Below, piece after piece: positions 57,080-64,000 of a DNA stretch of 64,000 bases. The first letter of the stretch is position 1. Each line of letters starts with the position of its first letter. Made by a program: the position numbers and the translations under genes. This stretch comes from Butyriboletus loyo (Eukaryota; Basidiomycota; Agaricomycetes; Boletales; Boletaceae): assembly GCA_038093515.1 (NCBI GenBank), contig JBBPSI010000003.1, forward strand, positions 186,001 through 250,000. The letters run 5' to 3'. The notes under the pieces were generated by a model. The model ran no database searches and was not told where the DNA came from. It saw nothing but the letters and a program-made list of their open reading frames with translations.

Positions 57080-60000
57080 TCAGATACGTATCAACACGAA
57101 TGGTACCTGCCGGGAGTGTAATCTGAGCCGGACTCAAATTTAGAGGAAATGATGTGGCTTACCTCAACATCCTCCCCTTCTTCGTCCACCAGCATAACTT
57201 CAACCAGCAAATGCTTGACATGAGGTGGGATAGGCTTTTTGCTCACGTGCTCCACTAGTTTACTAAATTTCATCGGCATTCTTTCCGCACTCTAAAGAAG
57301 GCGTCAAAAATTGGTAGCCGCACACTCCTCAAGAGTGGACACGAACCTTCTTCCTGTCTGTGAATGAGCTCCACAACATGCTCACACCTTGGCTGACCAT
57401 GCTGATATCGAGATTGTGGTTACTCCTGAACCATGCGATAAATTCCTTCAGAGTAGGATCATTCTTGAACTCCATGCGGTCCCACAGAGTCCATTCCGTG
57501 CCACCAAACTTATTCTTCTTGGCCACAATAGGCTCCGAGAATCCGAAGAAAGGAAGAGCGAGGTTAACAAATCCGTTCTTGTATTCCTCGAGTTTGGTTT
57601 TGCCATCAATGATCTGACTCGCTATCAGCGGATGATCCACCAGAGTGAGGAATACACACTTTATAGAGCTCTAAGCACACCAATCCGACGACAAGGGCAG
57701 TAGTCGTAGCGATGGCAGGGATGATCTTTCCAGCAATCTGCTTCGTTGTGTGGCGATCGGCGATGGGAATATTGTAGTTCATTGCGCGTAGATTAGAAGC
57801 GGTAGTGATGAAATCTATGTGATGGTTGGTGTCATCATCTTTCTCGAACTCGACTGGTGTAAGACGATATCCGGCGAGGGAGGATGGAGTGGGCAACTTC
57901 TTGGTGAGTTCACTTATATCATCCGGATCTATATTCGACGTTAGAGACAAAGAAGCTTATACATACTCACCAATCTTACCAGTTGCGGTTTGGTTAACTG
58001 GATCAATATCGTTGATCTGGATCTTCACTCCACTCTTCGGAGAAAATTCAGGAACTATGACCGAGTCCGCAACCTTCTTGAAGATCACAGCATCGGTTTC
58101 GCCCCTGAGTCCATAATTGTAGGCATGTAGATTTGCAGCGGCAATGATAAAGGCCAGGTGGGTTGCCTGGAATCCGTAGGTCACTGACTTTTCAGATTAC
58201 ATCGTCCGGGAACTTACGTCTGCAGAGTTGAAGATAAGCGGATCAGGAGCTCGTTTTGGGCCACTCCAGAACGGTTGACCTGTGCTTGTCACATGATCCC
58301 TGGGCAAGCTATGCAGCAGCTGTCGAATTGCGTTGTTAAACTTCTCTTCAAACTGAAGGCGAGCCCAGACAATGCATTCCTCGAATGTAAGTGGCTTATT
58401 GGTCACCAGATAGGAGACTATCTGCTCGACGTGATCATGTTGCTGACCGGAGTATTTGAGGGAGTTCTCCAGGTAGCTGGGCTCTGAGAGATACTGATTG
58501 ACAGATTCTACGGGCTTGACAAACATGGCGTCAAACTCTTGTCTGCTCCACTCTATAGTGTGAGTGATAGCATTAGGGAAGTTCTTGACGGTGCACGATA
58601 ACGTTTGCTTTTCTGGTGGGTCCTGTGATGACGAATAGGATTCTGTGAGATGAGGAATAACAACCTGGACGTTGCCTTTCGTTCCCATTGTGCCGGACTC
58701 CAGTAGGGGTTTTTCATATAAGATACAGCGTTGATCCATGTACACACCTGGAATCAACGTCAGCATGAGTAGATAATCGTGGGAACATAATCCTACGAGC
58801 TGCAACGTTGTCCAATGCGTTCGTGACACCATCGAGCGATAAAAAGAAGCTGTCGTCAAATACGTCTATCAACGTTTAAGGACACTAAATATGTTGGAAA
58901 TTCCTTGGATAACTTACTCTCTGTCGCTTGCCCAACCGGTTCCTGCTTGCATAGTATGTGGCCTTTCAGCGCAGGGTTCATGTCCGCAACAGCAGCAGCA
59001 GCGACCTCTGACTTGAATTTCCCGAGGTCTTTCGCGCGGAAGAGGAATTGTCGGTTTAGGTTACTCTTCTCGATGGTATCAAGATCAGTAACATGGATTA
59101 TTGCATGAGGACCAGTTGCGAGGCCCATCATGCTCCAATTCTTCAACATCTCGCATCCGATGGCGCCGGCACCAACAAGGAATTGGCGATGATTTGCGAT
59201 CTTGTTTTGGAAGGATTTCCCAAAGACAGCTATTTGTCCGTCATATCGACTGCCAATAGGTCTGCAGTCATCCTCGGTGGGGAGGACCGAAGGTAACGAC
59301 TCGAGCGAATCAAAGTAGAGGTGCTGAACCATGGGGTGGAATTTGGAGGAACATGCTTTAAGAACCTCCTGGGCTACAAACCCACCGATGACGGCTGTGA
59401 TGGGTGAGATGTTGCCCGTTGCCTGATACGCGAGCTCTTCGAGAACCTTTTCGTCAGCATCCCCATCCAACTTCTTCGCAAGTGCGACAAATTGCTTCGC
59501 ATCTTCGGTATTCCGTGGGCGGGGAAGACAACCGTGTTGTTCTCTGTATTCTGAAAGAGCTTGGAAACCGACATGAAGCGTAGCGGGACGGTCAAACTTG
59601 GCGAAGTCGGTAATGAAGAAATCGGGCGCATGCAATGATTCTCGCAACGATTTCTGCTGTGAAGGTTTGACTTGCCCTCTAAGAAAGTAGATGCAAGACT
59701 CACAAATTCAAGGATCTTGGGCATCTTGACCTGGTTAAAATTTCCACCTCGAATGTAGTCACCGAAGGAAGAGGTATCGCCAATGGTAAACGTATAGGGT
59801 CCCTTCACAGATACTTTTCGGGGCTTGCAATTATTCAACTCTTCAATGCCTTGTATTTCTGTGAAGGTCACAAAGTCGCCGTCCTCAAGGCCATGGCGTG
59901 CCTCATCATGACAAGTCACTAGGCCTTCCTTGTCCTGATTTTTTCATCAGCTATGCGGCATGTAGTTCCGGATAAAATATCGAATGTCACCTTTGCCACT

Positions 60001-60907
60001 GATACGATCATGCCGGTCAACGGTTGCTCGCCAGAGGGATCTACGCAGGTAAACTTGGGTCCAAAGTCGTTGAACACGGAGCTTTAAATCATCTGTCAAA
60101 ATGCCTGAATGGCAGCCTGATTGGTACTTACCCAAAAAGACCTCGAGTTTCTGCAGCGATAAAGTAGACACCGTGTTGATGCGTCCAGTCATTTATTTCC
60201 AGTTGTTTCTTGTAAGACGCGTTGCAGAGCACAACGACCTGAAATGTCGTTAGGACTCACGCAAAGATGAACGATCACATGCATACTTGGTATGGTTGGA
60301 TGAGATCCACAGCAATCTCTTGGCCCGCCTTTCCTCCTAGATTACGCACTGGCACGTAGGCGTTGAGCTCAGAGATACGAGGTTGCATGGCTGCTGCGCG
60401 TGGCTTTCCAACGTCCTCTTCGCGGAGAAAGTACTGACAAAAACAATGTAGACAATGGCTTTTGTCCACGAACGATACCCACCTGCGTGCTCAGATCTTG
60501 GAGGGCAACGGGTTCGGGATCGTACAATGTCACTGACTTAACGCCAGCCAAGCATACATTCTTAGCTTGAGTATACGCGTCGCGTCAGAACGAGTCTCTC
60601 GTAGAAGATTTAGCCGTACCGATCTCAGCACCCAGGCCCTGAAGCCCGACGATGAGTACATTTGAGATAGCCATCTTCTTCATCGCTTGGGGAGCGGGAT
60701 CAGTGATGTGCAACCCAGGTACTTGCTTTGCGTTCTACCTTCATGGCCAAGTACGTATCTGAACATTGGGCGATATCGGACGAGTGATTAAGCAGAGCGA
60801 TGAGTGGTGATAACTCAAAATGCTCACAGCTGGCGAGAATAGAGACCTTCGTCGATGGCGGCCTCGTCGATGTCCATCTTCGAAGCAAGGTTAGTCGCAT
60901 CGGACAT
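57080..60907 (-). CDS. UBA1: Ubiquitin-activating enzyme E1 (UBA1)
   Basis: It adenylates ubiquitin and forms the E1 thioester that starts all ubiquitination. The start is [26 protein letters not shown]. The inactive adenylation domain has [101 protein letters not shown]. The active adenylation domain has [16 protein letters not shown] and [37 protein letters not shown]. The catalytic Cys is in [20 protein letters not shown]. The ubiquitin-fold domain follows [21 protein letters not shown] 56-base intron (57107-57162) leads to a 27-base last exon giving the canonical end [13 protein letters not shown] and a stop at 57080. Two dissimilar cyclin genes flank it. Confidence 0.95.
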
Positions 60908-61367
60908 GTTTATGTATTAGGTGGTTGTGCAAGTGAAGATAAAGGTTGGGATGACTGGACTGGTACAGCACGAGCGATCTTATGACTAAGCTCAGCAAAC
61001 CGTAAACGTGTCACAACAAAAAAATATTCGACGATGAACGATACAAAATTTACTAGTCATGTTCGAGAAACGGAACTGGTACATACAGCATGTATTCTGG
61101 GTGGAGGAAGTAGTGTGTGTAGAAGACAGGGAGTCAAGATCAACTGATGTAATAGTGACCAGCTGGGAAAGCCAAGTGATGGTCGACGCCAGAGTGAGCG
61201 AGGTGGACCAGGAATCTACTTTGAAGATCATCCTCCTGGTCCATTTCCCTTGATTTCGAAGAGTGACCCGTGGAGGGTAAAACCCTGCATTGTCCTGAGA
61301 CAAAAAGAGTAGTGCTGGATGGGGAGCAAGTTCGACTCATGTGTTGCAAATGTATATCACGGGCGCC
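60908..61367. other. Intergenic, no supported gene
   Basis: Upstream region of UBA1 and 3' flank of the second cyclin gene (both minus strand). Overlapping 60-100 codon frames on both strands are not family-like. Confidence 0.6.
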
Positions 61368-63240
61368 CTAGCCATGAGAAGGAAACCAAGAAGCGCTTTG
61401 ACATGCACCAGTGATTTTGACGGTGTGAGCGAGACGAGCTCCAATGGCACCAAACGAGCCGCAGAAGGATGCGCTTGTGGGTTGCTCGAGATGGGTTAGG
61501 TCATTACTGGACCCAAGAATTAAGTCAAGTAAATCCTTTGCTGTGATCCCAGCCTTGAGGGTGCTCGAATTTTGGTCAGCACCAGGGGCGATACCAATAG
61601 TTTGTGGCTTCTGGTTGATTACGGGATCGTCCTCAGGGCACCATTCTGCAGCGTCGAAGACCCCCCAGTGTGTGAAGTGCTGGATCGGTTGTGGTGCGAG
61701 AATCTCCACTGCAAGTGCTCCCTGCCAAGATGTGTGGGTTTCGTCCGCGTAACTGAGGTTAATCAGTTCATCGAGACAACAAGCCATTATCCCGGATGGG
61801 GAGGTTTCGTCGTAAGCGAAGGGATCAAAGGCCGAGCCCATCTTGATACAGGATCGGAGATAGATAATGGTATCCTGCCATTGAATCCGGGTCATCACTA
61901 CATTCCATTTAAGGCAACTGAGGGCGTATTTTTCGGTTGCATTGAGAATAACCTGAGGGATACGGGTCAAGCGGTTCCTGGAAGCTGTCAGCGTTCATAG
62001 GCTGTGTGCTACGGAAGACGACCCACCATGTATTTGTGGAGAGCGTGGCGTCATTAACCGTTTTGTCGCCAATCATAGCACAAGTGATAAAAGCGTGAAA
62101 CATGAAATCTTCCGCAATAAAGGTTCCGTTATTGTAGAGGTATCGGAAGATAGGAACGGATAGGAAAGTCGGAGGCGCATTGCCACGCGCACCATTCCCT
62201 GTGAGCATACCGATGTACCACAGGGCATGGATAGCAACTTGCATCGGGTTGTACACGTCACTAAGCACTCGGCGGATCCGTAACGCGACTGAAGTGGAAG
62301 CTTTACTCGGCTTCCCTTGATATCTAGATCATATAAAAGTTAGGTCTGAATGGGTCAGGACTTACGTGACGCACTGGAAACGGAAGCTTCCCTGAAGATA
62401 GGGTTGAATGACAAGTGTATGCACCCATTCGGAGGTCCAATTGGCCAAGGCTGTGACCAAAAGCCTATCGTTTTCACCAAAGGGCAGTTCGGCGGGCATA
62501 CTAGAGATCACAGGAGCATCGACAGGACGCCCGCCAGAGGTATCACCGCTCCCTACAGCAGTGGATTGGATCGGCGACATTCCTGAGACATTGATGACTC
62601 CACAGCGGAGGAGAATCTCGCCAACTCGGCGTCTACCCTCGGAAAGGTCCTCACGCGAGTATGGACTGATGGCGACATTGGGCTGAATGGGTGAGATGCC
62701 CGAACCTGGTGCGACGAGGGATGTCCACTCGTGAGGGTGGAAAGCAATGTGCTCTCGGAGCCGGGTGGCATTGGGAAGCTGCTCTACGGCCCGAAGTCCT
62801 TGGGTTCGAAACTCCGTCATAGCAGAACTATTCCTAGCCACGTCGACGGGAGAGCAGTCGTTTGGGGGGATACCGTTGGAACCAAGAGAAGATGAAGCCG
62901 CCACAGCATTGGGCTCAATGTCATGCACTTTCCGTTCCTGGGTCCATGCGTCCGAATCGTGGCAATCCACTCTGGCCACGCGGTCAAAGTGAATTGTCGG
63001 GTGGGGACGTGACGAATGGGAGGACAAGTCATCCACGAATATACCATTGATTGAGGCGGTAGCAGGCGAGCGATGTAGAATGTTGGATATGTCGGTCAAC
63101 GAATTGCGTGCAGGGGGTATGGAGAGGTCTGGTGAGCAGCCCAAGCGGCGTGGGCTAAAAGCATCCATTGGAGGTTTGAGAACGATGCCCAAACGACCCA
63201 CTTCCTTTGTACTTGCCGAGGACTGTAGTGCAGAGATCAT
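61368..63240 (-). CDS. Cyclin-like protein, right of UBA1
   Basis: A 292-codon first exon (MISALQSSASTKEVGRLGIV) is Ser/Pro-rich and mostly disordered, becoming helical near NDRLLVTALANWTSEWVHTL. Later exons hold a cyclin-box-like fold: RIRRVLSDVYNPMQVAIHAL WYIGML, FIAEDFMFHAFITCAMIGDK TVNDATLSTNTW, then LTRIPQVILNATEKYALSCL KWNVVMTRIQWQ. The alignment with the other cyclin is clear by eye: ALWYI, a C-x-M(L/I)xxK/DKxxxD helix pair ending in NKTW/TNTW, and a helix with the E-x-x-AL pattern. The C-terminal 150 residues end at 61368 and are not recognised. It is probably a PHO80-like cyclin, more divergent than the first. Start ATG 63240 is the first in frame; extra upstream exons cannot be excluded. 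Confidence 0.68.
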
Positions 63241-64000
63241 GAGAATAACAGCAAAATGGAGAACGATGATTGGAATGTTAGGAAGAGAGAAATTCCTGGA
63301 GCCTTTTGTACTTTTCCCTCATCCTCGAAATGACAACCACTTGACGTTGTGTACACAGTGCTTTCTACAAATTTCGATCTGTGCTTTGACCCCAGTGGCG
63401 TCTAAAGATGTCTTTCGGACAAAGCGGGCGGCACACTGCCACCACCACAAAGAAAGCAACTCCCTGTGGACACCAGTGGACAACGTGCGGAAAAGGGAAG
63501 TGTGGTGACCATTGATAAGACGAACAAAGCAGGGAGAAATGCGCGTTGATCATCGCATTTGCTTTGGTCACCCTTTGGGTATCTAAAAAGGCAAGTCGTC
63601 CTATATCTCTGCTAATGTTTCGTGGGCACTTGGTCCCGTGTGGTCGGTGTTTCATTCGACATTGTGAGCACTGCAAAAGCACAATAAAAAACGCGACATT
63701 ACATTATGATGCTTAGGAATGGTACATATCCCGTGCCAATTACAACGATCGATAACAATTTACTTGCGATAGAACTGGGAAATGTTGGACACTGCAGCAT
63801 GCTGAAAAGGCGAGAAAACTCACATTACGGCGGAAATTGAACCAGAGAGATAGGCATCCTCTGTCAAAGCTACTTCGAAAACCACTAATAGAGAATCAGC
63901 ATTATAGCATGCAAACTTACTGGTATGTTTCGTGTCTCTCACCGTTTATGAGAAAACTCCCATTCTCGATTGACAATCCTAAATGCAATATCCTCGTAGG
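63241..64000. other. Right end of window, no supported gene
   Basis: Upstream of the second cyclin gene. Open frames of up to about 150 codons overlap on both strands without domain character. It probably contains the cyclin 5' leader and promoter, and possibly the edge of a neighbour outside the window. Confidence 0.5.

Noticed and set aside
1..64000. tRNA, rRNA, CRISPR, transposon or viral sequences
   Set aside because: No cloverleaf with a conserved T-loop, no spaced direct repeats and no reverse transcriptase, transposase or capsid-like frames were found by eye. A covariance-model and repeat search would be decisive.

Overview
The window is nuclear chromosomal DNA from a fungus, most likely a basidiomycete of the Agaricomycotina (probably Agaricomycetes). 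It has about 30 protein genes on both strands. Almost all are cut by introns of roughly 50-60 bases with GT..AG ends, and intergenic gaps are mostly 50-600 bases. Several families are fungal or mushroom-typical: a multi-spanning membrane protein of the family that is abundant in mushrooms, an XlnR-type Zn2Cys6 regulator, SCH9, FAR11, AIM32 and PHO80-like cyclins. I see no rRNA or tRNA genes, CRISPR arrays, transposons, viral remnants or secondary-metabolite cluster. Exon structures were inferred by eye from splice signals and family similarity, so internal borders are approximate unless stated.

Left part (1-17.4 kb): the 3' part of ERB1 (ribosome biogenesis), a multi-TM fungal membrane protein, a DUF2423 nucleolar-type small protein, SmF, NC2-beta/Dr1, a MAK32-like PfkB protein, a cytosolic 4'-phosphopantetheinyl transferase, an F-box protein, mitochondrial aspartyl-tRNA synthetase, an IVY1-like I-BAR protein, mitochondrial ribosomal protein bL19m and nuclear poly(A)-binding protein PABPN1. 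A weakly supported minus-strand gene (17.5-18.1 kb) and a 2 kb stretch with no supported gene follow.

Middle (20-41.9 kb): the Zn2Cys6 regulator, an acyl-CoA dehydrogenase, a Tim17/22-like membrane protein, the AGC kinase SCH9, AIM32, an unknown small (possibly mitochondrial) protein, a forkhead factor, DRE2, BCD1, MED18, an MCR1-type NADH-cytochrome b5 reductase, a C2H2 factor and an RNPS1-like SR protein.

Right part (42-64 kb): NPC1/NCR1, DPH1, the STRIPAK subunit FAR11, an unrecognised two-exon candidate membrane protein, and UBA1 flanked by two different PHO80-like cyclin genes.

The genes do not form one pathway. Themes recur: RNA and ribosome biology (ERB1, DUF2423, SmF, BCD1, PABPN1, RNPS1, AspRS, bL19m, DPH1), transcription (NC2-beta, MED18, four DNA-binding or cofactor proteins), Fe-S and redox proteins (DRE2, AIM32, cytochrome b5 reductase) and growth signalling (SCH9, FAR11, cyclins, UBA1). 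The most notable structural features are head-to-head gene pairs with only 19-34 bases between start codons, very small terminal exons, the two cyclins around UBA1, and two candidate genes that match no family I know.
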